A stretch of DNA of 64,000 nt from Myxococcales bacterium (GTDB lineage: Bacteria; Myxococcota_A; UBA796; GCA-2862545). A program made the translations under genes and the position numbers. How positions within the stretch are numbered: position 1 is the stretch's first letter; each line of letters starts with the position of its first letter. Location: positions 33,531 to 97,530 of the forward strand of contig JAHQVJ010000160.1 in the NCBI GenBank assembly GCA_019634415.1, given 5' to 3'. The notes below the pieces were generated by a model. It was not told where the DNA came from. It did no database searches and was given only the letters and a program-made list of their open reading frames with translations. This document shows positions 44,022-53,484 of this stretch, piece by piece.

Positions 44022-46814
44022 TCAGCTCGCGAGCGCATCCGCCGACGCCACCGAGACCTCGCGCAAGCACGTCACCTCTCGATGAAGCGGCGCCTCCACT
44101 CCCAGGCCCATGGCCGTCACCGCCGACACTGCCTGGTCGGCCAGTCGCGCCACGTCGTCGAAGCGGTCTTGCTCGAAGGCCACCCAGCCCGCGGCCACCA
44201 GCCACATCACGTGCAGGCTCAAAGGATGCCCCGCCTTCGTCAAGAAGTCGGCGGCACGCTGCAGATCACCGCCAGCCGCCACCTGATCGAGCCCTACCGT
44301 CAGCCGCGCCCGCGTGATGTGAGCCTCCGCGAGACGACTCGGGTTGTCGTCGTCGCGGAGCAGCTCGAAGGCATGCTCCAGCGCCTGCGCCATGCAGCCC
44401 TGGTCCCCCGCCCGGGCGACCACGCGTGCCCGCACCAGCTCCACGGCTGCGAGCAGGGGCCGACAGCCCGTCTTGGTGAGCAGCACCAGGGCCTGCTCGA
44501 CGTCTCGACGTGCGTCGTCGTGACGCCCGAGGCGCTCGGAGAGCATCTGGCCGCGATAGGCACGCGCCAAGCTCGACACCTTCCGATCTCCGAGCTGATC
44601 CGACAGTCGGATCAGCTCGTGGAACTTCTGCAGGTAGCCATCGCCCTCGCCCGTGGCGTACTGCAGCAGCACCTCGTCGTACAGCGCCTGACACACCAGG
44701 CGCGCGTGCCCGCTGCGCTTGGACACCTCGGTACGCTCCTGCACCAGGGGCAGGCACGCAGCCCACCGGCCCTCCGACATCAGCGTTCCGGCCACTCCTC
44801 CGAGGACGCGCGCCACCTCCCGGTGATTTCCCAGGGACCGAGCGACGCGCAGCGCCTCGCCCATCATCACGCGACTCTGCTCCAGGTCCGTTCCCTTGGC
44901 GCGCAAGGCCCAAGCCAGGCCATAGGACGCCTGGGTCCAATGGGCCGTGTCGGGCGTCGCGAGGGCCCGGGAGCGCTCGAACACCTGAAGCGCACGTCTC
45001 CGATCGCCGAGCCCCAACAAGGCCCGGCCCAGCAGGTTCAGGACGGGCACCTCGTCCACCCCCTCGGTGAGGGCTCGGGCCCTGTCGAGCCGCTCGACGG
45101 CATCGGACACACGCTTGCGCTCGAGGAGCAGCTGCCCCAGCGCCACCTGAACCTCGACGTCCAGCTCTCGCTCCGTCGCACGGGGCGACGACAGCGTGTC
45201 GATCCAGGCGTCCAACCCCTCCGCCGTGCCCTGACGCACCAGGGCGGGCACGACCGCGACCCCCAGCATCAGCAGCTCGTCCCCTTCGAGCACCGCTCTG
45301 CCCCGCTCGGCGAGGGCGATGGCCTCGCGCGGATCCGGGCAGTCGTGCAGCGCGGACTGGGTCGCGAACACCGCCGTGGACAGCCCATGGCCGAGTGCCA
45401 GTCGCGCCCCCAGCAACCGATCCGCCGGAGCCAGCGGCACACGGTGGGCGATCGCGGCAAGCCGCTGGTGCGCGTCGTGATCCACCTCGCCAAAGGCATC
45501 GGCCGCCTGCACGCGCACGAACGCCCGGATGGAGTCCAGCATCCTGAGCCGGCCGTGGGCATCGGTGGGCTCCAGCAGGCTCTTGGCCACGAAGCTGGAC
45601 ACCAGCGGCAACGCCCCTTCGGCCAGCAGCGCCTCCGCCGTCTCGAACGGAAAGGGCTCCTGGAGCACGGACAACCGCACGAGGCCCTGTTGCTCCTCGT
45701 CGTCGAGCAGATCCCAGGACCAGGCAATGGTGGACTCCAGTGCCGAGTGGCGGGGCGGCCCCTTCCGTACCACCCGACGCAGGATCTCGAAGCGATGCTC
45801 GAGTCGGTCCCGCAGCTGCGCCGCGGTGAGCACCAGTGCACGCGAGGCCGCGAGCTCCAGGGCCAGGGGCAAGCCGTCCAGCGCCGCCGCCACCTCCATC
45901 AGCTCCGGCTCGTCCGGATCGGACGTCCAGGGTTGGCCGCCACGGGCAGCTTGGGCGCGGGCGCGCAACAGCTCCACCCCAGCCTCGGGCTCCAGCGGGG
46001 GAACCGACACGATTCGCTCACCCGGCACCGCGAGGGGCTCGCGGCTGGTCACCACGATGCGCGCCATCCCGCCCACACGCCACTCGGCCACCAGTGCTGC
46101 GACCTCGGCCACGGCAACCTCCGCTCCATCGAGCAGCAAGGTGCTGGGTTGCACTCCGGTGGCGAGCGCCACCGCCTGCCGGGGATCTCCCGCGACCGCC
46201 AACCCGAGGCTCGCAGCCAGCTCCTCTGCGATCGCCACGGCGTCCACCCCGCGCCGCAGCGTCACCAGGTGCACCGGCCCCCCACCGGGATGCGCTTCCG
46301 CCCACGCCCGCAGCGCCTCGCACGCAAGCCGGGTCTTCCCCACCCCGCCCGGGCCGTGCAGCGTGACGACGGCGTGGCTCTCGATCTCCTCCACAAGGCT
46401 CCGCAGCAGCGCGTCCCGCCCCACCAGGACATCGTCCCACCGCGGAAGAGACGGTGAAACGGGTGCCGGCGGACAGTCCGATCCCTCCACCGTGACCGGG
46501 TTGGACAATCGGTAGCCCACCCCGTACACCGTGAGCAGATGGACGGGCCGGCTCGGATCGGCCTCGATCTTGTGCCGGATCCGCCGAATGGCCGCATCGA
46601 GAGCCCGCGAGTTCGAGCCGTCGGCGTAGCCGAGCACCTCTCGAAAGAGCACGTCGCGGCTCACGGTCTGCCCCTCCTGAGCCGCGAGGTGGCGGAGCAG
46701 ACAGGCTTCTTGTTCAGTGAGTGCCACGCTGTCGCTTCCTCGCTCGACGCGTCGTGTGTCGAGGTTCACCTTGCACGACCCCAGACACAGCAGGGGTTTG
46801 CGACGTCCTTCCAT
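44022..46814 (-). CDS. Winged-helix STAND ATPase regulator with TPRs (paralogue C)
   Basis: The 930-aa protein has the same architecture as paralogues A and B: winged helix at about 10-105 (LGSCKVNLDTRRVERGS, RDVLFREVLGYADGSNSRAL), Walker A GPGGVGKT at 154-161, Walker B TLLLDGAEV, GLPLALELAASRAL and a long TPR region rich in Leu/Ala/Arg. The start at MEGRRKPLL is chosen because GGAGGG lies 6 bases upstream; a longer frame starts with unrelated Cys-rich sequence. It is convergent with paralogue B across the hairpin repeat. Its own promoter should lie in the 147-bp gap at 46815-46961. Confidence 0.88.
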   Translation of the reverse strand: MEGRRKPLLCLGSCKVNLDTRRVERGSDSVALTEQEACLLRHLAAQEGQTVSRDVLFREVLGYADGSNSRALDAAIRRIRHKIEADPSRPVHLLTVYGVGYRLSNPVTVEGSDCPPAPVSPSLPRWDDVLVGRDALLRSLVEEIESHAVVTLHGPGGVGKTRLACEALRAWAEAHPGGGPVHLVTLRRGVDAVAIAEELAASLGLAVAGDPRQAVALATGVQPSTLLLDGAEVAVAEVAALVAEWRVGGMARIVVTSREPLAVPGERIVSVPPLEPEAGVELLRARAQAARGGQPWTSDPDEPELMEVAAALDGLPLALELAASRALVLTAAQLRDRLEHRFEILRRVVRKGPPRHSALESTIAWSWDLLDDEEQQGLVRLSVLQEPFPFETAEALLAEGALPLVSSFVAKSLLEPTDAHGRLRMLDSIRAFVRVQAADAFGEVDHDAHQRLAAIAHRVPLAPADRLLGARLALGHGLSTAVFATQSALHDCPDPREAIALAERGRAVLEGDELLMLGVAVVPALVRQGTAEGLDAWIDTLSSPRATERELDVEVQVALGQLLLERKRVSDAVERLDRARALTEGVDEVPVLNLLGRALLGLGDRRRALQVFERSRALATPDTAHWTQASYGLAWALRAKGTDLEQSRVMMGEALRVARSLGNHREVARVLGGVAGTLMSEGRWAACLPLVQERTEVSKRSGHARLVCQALYDEVLLQYATGEGDGYLQKFHELIRLSDQLGDRKVSSLARAYRGQMLSERLGRHDDARRDVEQALVLLTKTGCRPLLAAVELVRARVVARAGDQGCMAQALEHAFELLRDDDNPSRLAEAHITRARLTVGLDQVAAGGDLQRAADFLTKAGHPLSLHVMWLVAAGWVAFEQDRFDDVARLADQAVSAVTAMGLGVEAPLHREVTCLREVSVASADALAS

Positions 46815-46961
46815 TGACACCCTCCCCCCATGGAACTCGCCAGAGCCAGGACCCAGACTTACGGTACTGTCCGCGGGTGCGTTGCAATTGGAACAATGTG
46901 GCGGACCCTTTGGAACGGCCGACAGTTCAGGTCTTCGGCCGCCTACCCTGCGCAAGGGTCG

Positions 46962-48104
46962 TCAGCGCTCTCCGCGGGGAAGCACCACGCCCGCCAACAC
47001 GGGGGGCGGCGTGAATGCCGGCGTGCCGTCGTCGGGCCCCAGGGAGGCCGCGCGCTCCCAGTGCCGCACGCCGTACTGGACCATGGCCTCCTCCACGCGA
47101 GGAGACACGCGGCGCGCCAGCTCGGCCGGGGCCACCGCCAGTCGCGACAGCCGCACCACGTGGCGCCAGGGGGTCCGGGCCAGGCCCACCCCCTCGGCCT
47201 GACGGCGGGGCAGCAGCCCGTAGCACAGCCCCTCGGCCAGCTGCCGCAGCACCGGCGGGCCGCCCTTCCCCTTCGGAGGCGTCAGCAGCCCACGCACCAG
47301 CCGTCGGGCATCCTCGTCGGGCTCGCCCTGGGTGCGCTCGATCAGATCCGACAGCCGGTTCGCTTGGGCCATGCCGTCGGGCAGCAGCTCCAGCTGCACT
47401 CCCATGAGCCACGACGCCCAGCGCCACAGGTGCAGGTGATCCTCGGCCTCCTCGTCGCTCACTTGCACGCCCATCTCGCGCACGCCCCCCACGAACACCG
47501 AGCTGAACAGCAGCGACGTGGCCAGCAGGTCGTGCTGATTGATGGGCGCCCCCCAGTCCTCGGAGCGCCAGCCCTCGCTGCGATGGATGAGGCCACGCAC
47601 GTGGGCGTGCATGAGGCGTACGCGCAGGGAGATCTGCCAGCCCTCCGCACCTGGGAGCAGCCCCCCCGGAGCGCTCACCGCGGCCACGTAGCGGCCCGTC
47701 TCGGCGAGGCGACGAGCGCCACCGCGGCTCAAGGTGCCGGTGAGCGCCAGGGGCTTGTTGCCCGCAGGCGAGCAGTAGCCCGAGATGAGCGAGCGCGCGC
47801 CGAGCACGATGCCACCCACGACTCCGGTGCGGAAGAACACGCGCCCACCCCGGTCCACCCGGCGGCGATCCACCCACAGCGGCACGTGGCCGTGCGCCTC
47901 GAGCAGCGTGCGCACGGAGGCTGGAGTGTCTGGCGTGAGCCCCTCGAGCAGCGCACGCTCGAAGGGGGCGTAGCGGCCAACGAGCTCGGTGACCACGGCA
48001 TCCGCGAGGGGGTCCATGCGGTGGAACCACGGCGCGAGACGGTCGAGCAGGTCGCCGTACAGCGCGCGGACGAGGTCGGCGTTGACCACGCGGGTGGGCA
48101 GCAT
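46962..48104 (-). CDS. MpaB/Lcp-type oxygenase family protein (DUF2236)
   Basis: The predicted 380-aa protein starts at MLPTRVVNADLVRALYGD. The family signature is clear: FFRTGVVGGIVLGARSLISG, then HAHVRGLIHRSEGW and WGAPINQHDLLATSLLFSSV, where the His residues near LIHRS and NQHD are candidate haem or metal ligands, as in latex-clearing protein and fungal MpaB. Such oxygenases cleave prenyl or polyisoprene chains. No signal peptide is seen. It is the last gene of a leftward operon behind a small lipoprotein, 28 bp away. Substrate unknown. Confidence 0.82.
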   Translation of the reverse strand: MLPTRVVNADLVRALYGDLLDRLAPWFHRMDPLADAVVTELVGRYAPFERALLEGLTPDTPASVRTLLEAHGHVPLWVDRRRVDRGGRVFFRTGVVGGIVLGARSLISGYCSPAGNKPLALTGTLSRGGARRLAETGRYVAAVSAPGGLLPGAEGWQISLRVRLMHAHVRGLIHRSEGWRSEDWGAPINQHDLLATSLLFSSVFVGGVREMGVQVSDEEAEDHLHLWRWASWLMGVQLELLPDGMAQANRLSDLIERTQGEPDEDARRLVRGLLTPPKGKGGPPVLRQLAEGLCYGLLPRRQAEGVGLARTPWRHVVRLSRLAVAPAELARRVSPRVEEAMVQYGVRHWERAASLGPDDGTPAFTPPPVLAGVVLPRGER

Positions 48105-48132
48105 GCACGGACTGTAACGAATGTGCACGGCC

Positions 48133-48567
48133 TCAGGGCGGCCAGAGCCCCTCGGCGCCGCGACAGACGGCATCCAGCACCACCGTGGCGTCCACGACGT
48201 GGGCAGGCCAGTCCACCACTTCCGTCACGCCTGCGGCCTCGTCCCTCGCGCCCGGCGCGCAGAGCGCGCCGTCTTCGTCGTCGTCTTGCCAGGCGTAGAT
48301 CACCAGCCCCGCGCCGAGGTGCTGCGGGTAGTGCAGCTCGTGGGCGAGTACATCGTTGCCGGCATCGACCCGCACGTCCTCGATGGGGCCGAGGGGATGG
48401 GCCAGCATCCCGTCGTCGACCTGCTGCTCGGCGTGGTGGAACACCACCGTGACGGGGCCGGTGCCCGGCGCCTGCAGCGCTACCGTGACGTCGGCGACGA
48501 AAAAGGTGTGGTCGTCGTTCACGCAGCCTGCCAGGAGCAGCGCGAGCCAGCCGATGTGCCCCTTCAT
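48133..48567 (-). CDS. Small lipoprotein
   Basis: The 144-aa protein has lipobox LLLAGC (Cys15). The mature part is beta-rich (DVTVALQAPGTGPVTVVFHH) with a calcium-like acidic stretch WQDDDEDGALC and two further Cys, suggestive of one disulfide. No family recognised. Its start overlaps the upstream beta-barrel-like gene stop (ATGA at 48564-48567), so it is coupled to it and may be the lipoprotein partner of that protein. Confidence 0.75.
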   Translation of the reverse strand: MKGHIGWLALLLAGCVNDDHTFFVADVTVALQAPGTGPVTVVFHHAEQQVDDGMLAHPLGPIEDVRVDAGNDVLAHELHYPQHLGAGLVIYAWQDDDEDGALCAPGARDEAAGVTEVVDWPAHVVDATVVLDAVCRGAEGLWPP

Positions 48568-49196
48568 CGCCCTGCCCCCAGCTGAAGCCCGAGGTGGATG
48601 CCGGGCAGCGAGACGGCCGTGGTCTGCACGTCCACGAAGTGCCAGTCGATCCCCACGTCGACGCCCACCGACGGGGTGAGCCCCACCACCAAGCCCGTGG
48701 AGATCTGCGGGCTGAAGCGGTAGCGTGCGCCAAAGCGGGTGGTGGTGCCCTCTGCGCGCAGGGTGCGGGTCCGATCGAACAGCAGGGTGTGCCTTCCTCC
48801 GAGGGTCACCCAGGGGCTCACGCGACCCAGCAGCCCCAGGGCGCGCATGCGGAACACGCCGCTCGGCCCTCGCTGGGCGAGCACCCCGGTCTGCACCTGC
48901 CAGCCCAGCAACGCCTCCAGGGTGATGCGACGTCGTGGGTGATCGAGCATACGACGCGAGATCCCCACCGAGGCGTGCCAGCGCCGGAACAAGGCGCTCT
49001 CCACCTCGAGCAGAGGCGTCCAACCCTTCGCCAGTCCCACCTGGGCCCGCGCCTCGAACCAGGGCCAGCCTCCCTGCAGCCCCACCGCCCAGGCGCCCCG
49101 GGCCGAGCCGCCGCCCACCACGTCGAAGGCCGCGGAGTCGGGAGGGGCGCCATGGCTGGGGCCCGCCAGCAGCGCCATCGCGAGCAGTCCGCTCAC
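48564..49196 (-). CDS. Exported outer-membrane beta-barrel-like protein
   Basis: The start is GTG overlapping the amidohydrolase stop; the protein has 210 aa. A signal peptide ends near PSHGA. The rest alternates polar and hydrophobic residues with many Gly and aromatic residues (WFEARAQVGLAKGWTPLLEV, ARYRFSPQISTGLVVGL, GIDWHFVDVQTTAVSL), the pattern of a small beta-barrel. No named family. It lies in the middle of an operon of envelope proteins. Confidence 0.65.
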   Translation of the reverse strand: MSGLLAMALLAGPSHGAPPDSAAFDVVGGGSARGAWAVGLQGGWPWFEARAQVGLAKGWTPLLEVESALFRRWHASVGISRRMLDHPRRRITLEALLGWQVQTGVLAQRGPSGVFRMRALGLLGRVSPWVTLGGRHTLLFDRTRTLRAEGTTTRFGARYRFSPQISTGLVVGLTPSVGVDVGIDWHFVDVQTTAVSLPGIHLGLQLGAGR

Positions 49197-50197
49197 GGTG
49201 CGAACACCCGGTCGAAGTTGTCGGCCAGCACGGCCTGGGCCTCGTCCACCGAGTAGTCCGCATCCTCCATGGCCTGCAGCGTCTTCTGCAGGTAGCGACC
49301 GACGAAGCCGGGGGCCTGCGGCCCGTCGCTGCCCCAGATGGTGCGCTCCACGAGGCCCAGCTCCTTCACCCGCTGCAGGGCGAAGGGAAGGCGAAAGTCG
49401 TCGTCGTCGCTCAAGGCGGAGGGCTCGAGCAGCACATTGTCGTAGCGCAGCGCGAGGTCGAGCACGGTGTCGAGGGGCTCGGTGAAGTCGGGCTCGAAGT
49501 CGTGGCCCATGTGCCCCAGGATGAACCGCACGTTCGGGTAGGCCTCGATGGCCGTCTCCACGTAGGCAGCATCGGTGTAGGGCGCCTCCTGCGACGTGCC
49601 CCGGAAGGGCGACAGGCCGGTGTGCAGGTAGACGGGGGCGTCGAAGGCCTCCGCCACCTCGTAGATGCCGAAGTAGGCGGGATCGTCGAAGCGCACGTGC
49701 TGGTGGGCGTGGGCGAGCTTGATCCCCACCATGCCGGGCTCGCTCAAGGCGGCCTGCAGGGCGTCGAGCTCCACCTGGGCGTCTCGGTTCCAGCGATCGA
49801 GGCGGAGCGAGGCGAGGCCGACGAGGCGCTCGGGGAACTTGGCGACCTCGCGCACGGCCTGCTCGTTGGTGGCGATGCCCACGGAGCGTGGCGCGTAGAC
49901 GGCGAAGAGCATCCCCCGCCGCACGCCCGCGCCATCGAGCTGCGCGAGCACGCCCTCGGCGGTGGTCTGCGACGCGGCCGTGCCCTCGGCGTCGAGGCCG
50001 AGGGGGAACGGGAAGTTGCCAGCGAGGACCTGCTGGGTCTCGGGCGGGATGTCGTGCCACTGCCCGAAGTGCAGGTGCATGTCGACGACGTCGAGGACAG
50101 CGCCGCGGAAGGGGGCGCCGAGCTGTGGCGTGGTGCAGCCGACGGCAAGGAGCAGGGCTGCGCCGAGGGTGATGGACAGGTTCGCGTGCACGGTCAT
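49193..50197 (-). CDS. Amidohydrolase-family lipoprotein
   Basis: The 334-aa protein has a signal with LLLAVGC (Cys21). The amidohydrolase-2 TIM barrel is shown by the metal motif DMHLHFG, the later KLAHAHQH, VYLHTG, ILGHMGHDF and IWGSDGPQ, with the usual His and Asp ligands. Such enzymes hydrolyse or decarboxylate small molecules; being lipidated, this one acts in the periplasm or at the surface, which is uncommon. A longer frame upstream of the ATG lacks a start signal. It is coupled by 4-bp overlap to the barrel-like gene. Confidence 0.85.
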   Translation of the reverse strand: MTVHANLSITLGAALLLAVGCTTPQLGAPFRGAVLDVVDMHLHFGQWHDIPPETQQVLAGNFPFPLGLDAEGTAASQTTAEGVLAQLDGAGVRRGMLFAVYAPRSVGIATNEQAVREVAKFPERLVGLASLRLDRWNRDAQVELDALQAALSEPGMVGIKLAHAHQHVRFDDPAYFGIYEVAEAFDAPVYLHTGLSPFRGTSQEAPYTDAAYVETAIEAYPNVRFILGHMGHDFEPDFTEPLDTVLDLALRYDNVLLEPSALSDDDDFRLPFALQRVKELGLVERTIWGSDGPQAPGFVGRYLQKTLQAMEDADYSVDEAQAVLADNFDRVFAP

Positions 50198-50252
50198 CCG
50201 GGGTGCTCGGGAGTGCAATCGACCGCGCAATGCGCGTCGACGCCAGCCGACC

Positions 50253-50939
50253 CTACTCGCCCTCGAAGCAATGGTCCACGTTCACGCCGGTCTCACCTTC
50301 GAGCCGATCCCGGATCTCCGCTGCGACACGCTCGCCTCCACCGGCCACGACGATCTGGAGCTGCTCGTCGAGCAGGACATGTGTCGGCAAGGGGAAGCCC
50401 CCACCGGGAAAGTCCGACACGAACTGCAGCTGCCCGTCCGCGACCACGGGCGTGGGCGTGCCGGCGCCGAGACCGAAGGTGTCGGACCACTCGACGGCGT
50501 GAACGTCTTGGGACGGCAGGCTGGAGTCGTCCTGGACGACGAAGGTCAGGAAGACCACCTGGTCGCCGTAGGCCTGTGCCCGACAGACCAGCGTATCCGC
50601 CTCGCCGCGGGTCGCCCGAGTCCACAGTGCCGTGGACTCCATCACCACGTGCTTCCCCACCAACTGCCACAGACACATGGGCTCGCCGAACTGATCGGTC
50701 AGTCGAAAGTCGGTCGGGACCTGGCCCACGCTCCAGCCGACATCGCAGTCGGTGAACACGGGAGCCACACCGTCGGTACCCTCGAATTGTGGCCAGCGAT
50801 TGGTGGCCGTCTGCGCGTCGCAGCTTCCGGCCACCTCCTCTGCCATACAGGTGGCGCCATCAGGTGTCTGGGGAGCGTCGCCACAACCGGCAATCACCGA
50901 GGGGCAGGCAAGGGCGATGGGGATGACGATGGTTCTCAC
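50253..50939 (-). CDS. Thioredoxin-fold lipoprotein lacking the CxxC motif
   Basis: The start is GTG giving the signal MRTIVIPIALACPSVIAGC; the protein has 228 aa. The mature part reads like an AhpC/TlpA thioredoxin domain (VGQVPTDFRLTDQFGEPMCL, VVFLTFVVQDD, TPTPVVADGQLQFVSDFP, THVLLDEQLQIVVAGGG), but the position of the redox CxxC is occupied by ESTALWTRATRGEAD, so it cannot be a normal thiol-disulfide enzyme. Seven other Cys may form structural disulfides. It lies 55 bp upstream of the amidohydrolase gene, probably the first gene of that operon. Confidence 0.7.
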   Translation of the reverse strand: MRTIVIPIALACPSVIAGCGDAPQTPDGATCMAEEVAGSCDAQTATNRWPQFEGTDGVAPVFTDCDVGWSVGQVPTDFRLTDQFGEPMCLWQLVGKHVVMESTALWTRATRGEADTLVCRAQAYGDQVVFLTFVVQDDSSLPSQDVHAVEWSDTFGLGAGTPTPVVADGQLQFVSDFPGGGFPLPTHVLLDEQLQIVVAGGGERVAAEIRDRLEGETGVNVDHCFEGE

Positions 50940-51092
50940 AGTCTCGTCCTGGGCGTTGCTGCAGATCAGCTGGTTCCATGCGCTCACCTCGATGGGATCG
51001 AGCGGCACCATACGAGCCTAGACGGGACTCGTTCCCGCGAGGTTCCCAGGGTGTGCCAGCGTGTCTCGATGAGCTCCACGCGCAAGGCGTTG

Positions 51093-51797
51093 TCAGACCA
51101 GCGACGCCACGGCACAGCACACCCCCCAGGCCAGCGCCGCCTGCCGCCACCGGCCGATGCACCCCAGCCCCGTGAGCACTGCCACCGTGCTCGCGAACAC
51201 CCACTCGGCGCGAACGAACGGCAGAAGCACCACGAACAGGAGCGCCACCGGCGGAAACCAGCGGCTCGGAGCCAGCGCCACCAGCACCGCCTCCCAGGCC
51301 AGCAGCGTCCACGCCAGGAGCTTGCCCAGGACCGCCAGCTGTACGGGCCCCGCCAGGTGCGCGGGACCCGGTGGCACCACGGCCAGGTTGCGCTCCACCA
51401 TCCACTGCAGCCCCAGCGGCTCCATCGCCCAGGGGAACAGCCCACCCTCCACCAGCAGCCACGCCAGCATGCTGCCGTCCAGGTAGCTTTGGGAGCGCAG
51501 CTTGTGGATCACCGCCAGCCCCATCATCGTGGCGTAGAGCGCGCGCGGCCCCAGGCTCGACCGATGCCCTCGCAGTGCCAGCAGCAGCGCCATCCACGTC
51601 AACATCCAGTGGTGGTTCGCCGCACCGAGGGGATCGAGGACCAGTGCAGCCCCCAGCGACGCGAACACCGCCCACCACAGCGCAGGCGTGGCCGCCCACC
51701 GGGCCAACAGCACTCCCAGAAGGGCTGCCGGCCCCAGCCCCAGCTCCGCGGCCAGGGCCAGGAACGGTGCGAGCACCGCGACGTCAGCGATCCGCAC
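51093..51797 (-). CDS. Polytopic membrane protein (HTTM-like)
   Basis: The start is GTG inside the end of the upstream gene (14-bp overlap), giving 234 aa with about six hydrophobic helices. The segments HHWMLTWMALLLALRGHRSS and IHKLRSQSYLDGSMLAWLLV recall HTTM (horizontally transferred transmembrane, vitamin-K-carboxylase-like) proteins, but active-site residues cannot be assigned. It is probably one functional unit with the upstream gene. Role unknown. Confidence 0.65.
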   Translation of the reverse strand: MRIADVAVLAPFLALAAELGLGPAALLGVLLARWAATPALWWAVFASLGAALVLDPLGAANHHWMLTWMALLLALRGHRSSLGPRALYATMMGLAVIHKLRSQSYLDGSMLAWLLVEGGLFPWAMEPLGLQWMVERNLAVVPPGPAHLAGPVQLAVLGKLLAWTLLAWEAVLVALAPSRWFPPVALLFVVLLPFVRAEWVFASTVAVLTGLGCIGRWRQAALAWGVCCAVASLV

Positions 51798-52140
51798 GGG
51801 CCTGCTCCACCCAGCGCAGCGTGCGGGTGTCCGGCTCGAAGACAGGCGTGAGCAGCACCACCGCCTGGAGCGAGTCGTCGCACGCCAGCACCTCGGGCAG
51901 TGTGCTGTGCAGGCGCTGCGCGCGCCAGACCGCATCGCAGTCCACGTGCACCGTGCCGTCGTGGCGCAGCCCCAGGATCAGGGTCCGATTGGGATGCGCG
52001 ATGCTGTACATTCCCATGCCTCCCCCGCGCCAGGGGGTCAGGCCGAGCCCGTCCACAGCGCCCAGCTGCAGCGCGCCCACGGCCGCCAGCAGAAAGGCGG
52101 GGAGAAGGTCCAGACATGTTGCTCTTCTTGATCGGCGCAT
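51784..52140 (-). CDS. Small membrane-anchored protein paired with HTTM-like gene
   Basis: The 118-aa protein has one N-terminal helix (LDLLPAFLLAAVGALQLGA) and a soluble beta-rich tail (RTLILGLRHDGTVHVDCDAV). It overlaps the downstream membrane gene by 14 bp, so they are coupled. The start is doubtful: there is no Shine-Dalgarno sequence before ATG 52140, and the first 25 bp overlap the divergent poly-Cys lipoprotein remnant. No family recognised. Confidence 0.5.
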   Translation of the reverse strand: MRRSRRATCLDLLPAFLLAAVGALQLGAVDGLGLTPWRGGGMGMYSIAHPNRTLILGLRHDGTVHVDCDAVWRAQRLHSTLPEVLACDDSLQAVVLLTPVFEPDTRTLRWVEQARADR

Positions 52141-53293
52141 GCTGCTGTTGCTGCTCGTCGAGCCAGCTGCCCGCCGAGCCCTTGCCCGAAGCCTACCTGG
52201 ACTACCTGGGCAGGTGGGTGTGCGAGGACGGGAACGCCTGGCAGTTTCGCGCGGACGGCACCTACACCCACCGTGGCAAGCGGTTCGAGGAGCGGGTGGG
52301 TCGGATCACCGGCTACGCGCCGTGCTGCCACCACCGACGATGGTGGGGATGTGGGAGACCGACCGACCCGACGGGCTCGAGACGCTGGCGCCGGGCATCC
52401 ACCTGCAGCGCGTGGCCCCCGGAGAGGGGCCCCTGGTGGCTGAAGACGACGAGATCTGGTTCGATGCGCGGACCTCCCGACAGCGGAGCGCCACCACGGC
52501 GGGCCGGGTGTCGCAGCTGCACATCCCGGAGTGGCGCACGGTGGCCCAGCACCTACGCCCGCGCGAGGTGGCGCGCGTGTTCCTGGACGAGACCCGCCCA
52601 GAGCTGCACGACGAGACGGTGTTCGACGTGGGCGTCTCCCATCGCTTCCCTCCAGAGCCCGGACCGTTCTGGCAGGGCGCCGAACCCACCGCGGACGCTG
52701 GCTCCGTGGAGCGCTTCGTAGGTCGCCGAGCCACCGAGCCGCAGACCGACACCTACGGCCGGTTCGTCCGGTACGAGGGGGGCACGCGACGCCCCACGCT
52801 GGCCGATACCTTCCTGCCCCGACCGCTCGGCGAGCGGGCCCCCTTCGTCGACCACCTGCGGGAGCTGACGCCGGGGAGCCGGGTGCGGATCCACACGGAA
52901 CGCGCCATCTACGACGTGATCGTGGACGGTCGCGGCGAGCCCCCCAGCTCCGAGCCGCTGGTCCTCGGCGACTGGCAGGAGGAGCGCCAGCAGCTGTTCG
53001 TGCGCGAGGACGGGTACGCCGAGATCTGGGACGGACTGCAGGGCTACAGCGGGCTGTTCTCCGCGGGCGCCCACGCACAGGTGAAGCTCTGCGATGCGCC
53101 CGATCTCGACAGCGTCTTCGCGATCAGCGACGGCGTGCTCACCTGGGAGGGCGGCGAGCTGACCCTGGATGCGACCTTCGACGCCGACGTTCTGGATGCA
53201 GCGAAGGCGATGAGTCCGAACGCCTCCGGCGGCTCCCGTAGCCGTCCGAGCCTGGGCGGCGGCGACTTCGATTTCGACTTCGACTTCGACTGA
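52116..53293 (+). pseudogene. Broken poly-Cys lipoprotein (paralogue of 54927 gene)
   Basis: It begins MLLFLIGACCCCCSSSQ and continues in one frame to GRITGYA near 52320. The homology then resumes in another frame (PTMVGMWETDRPDGLETL onward), and about 40 codons present in the intact paralogue are missing. The rest is collinear with the paralogue (EWRTVAQHLRPREVARVFLD; REDGYAEIWDGLQGYSG) and ends in a Phe-Asp repeat. If the base calls are right the gene is inactive. The shared central segment resembles a degenerate FKBP-type peptidyl-prolyl isomerase fold. Confidence 0.7.
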
Positions 53294-53484
53294 CGAAGCG
53301 GCTCCTCGTCGTCGACCCCGAACCTCATGGACAGCCACATCGGCCCCCACACTTGCAGGGATGCAGGGTGCGCACGTAGCGCTTCGTAGCTCCTCGGATC
53401 CTGTTCCGATCTGTTCCAAACTGCGGCGAGCCCGCCCCCTCGGCCAACGGTACCCACTGGTTGAATTCGAAGGGAGGATGCCTC

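Noticed and set aside
49197..50060. Long frame preceding the barrel-like gene
   Set aside because: It is antisense-frame noise over the amidohydrolase gene; the real start is the GTG that overlaps the amidohydrolase stop at 49196.
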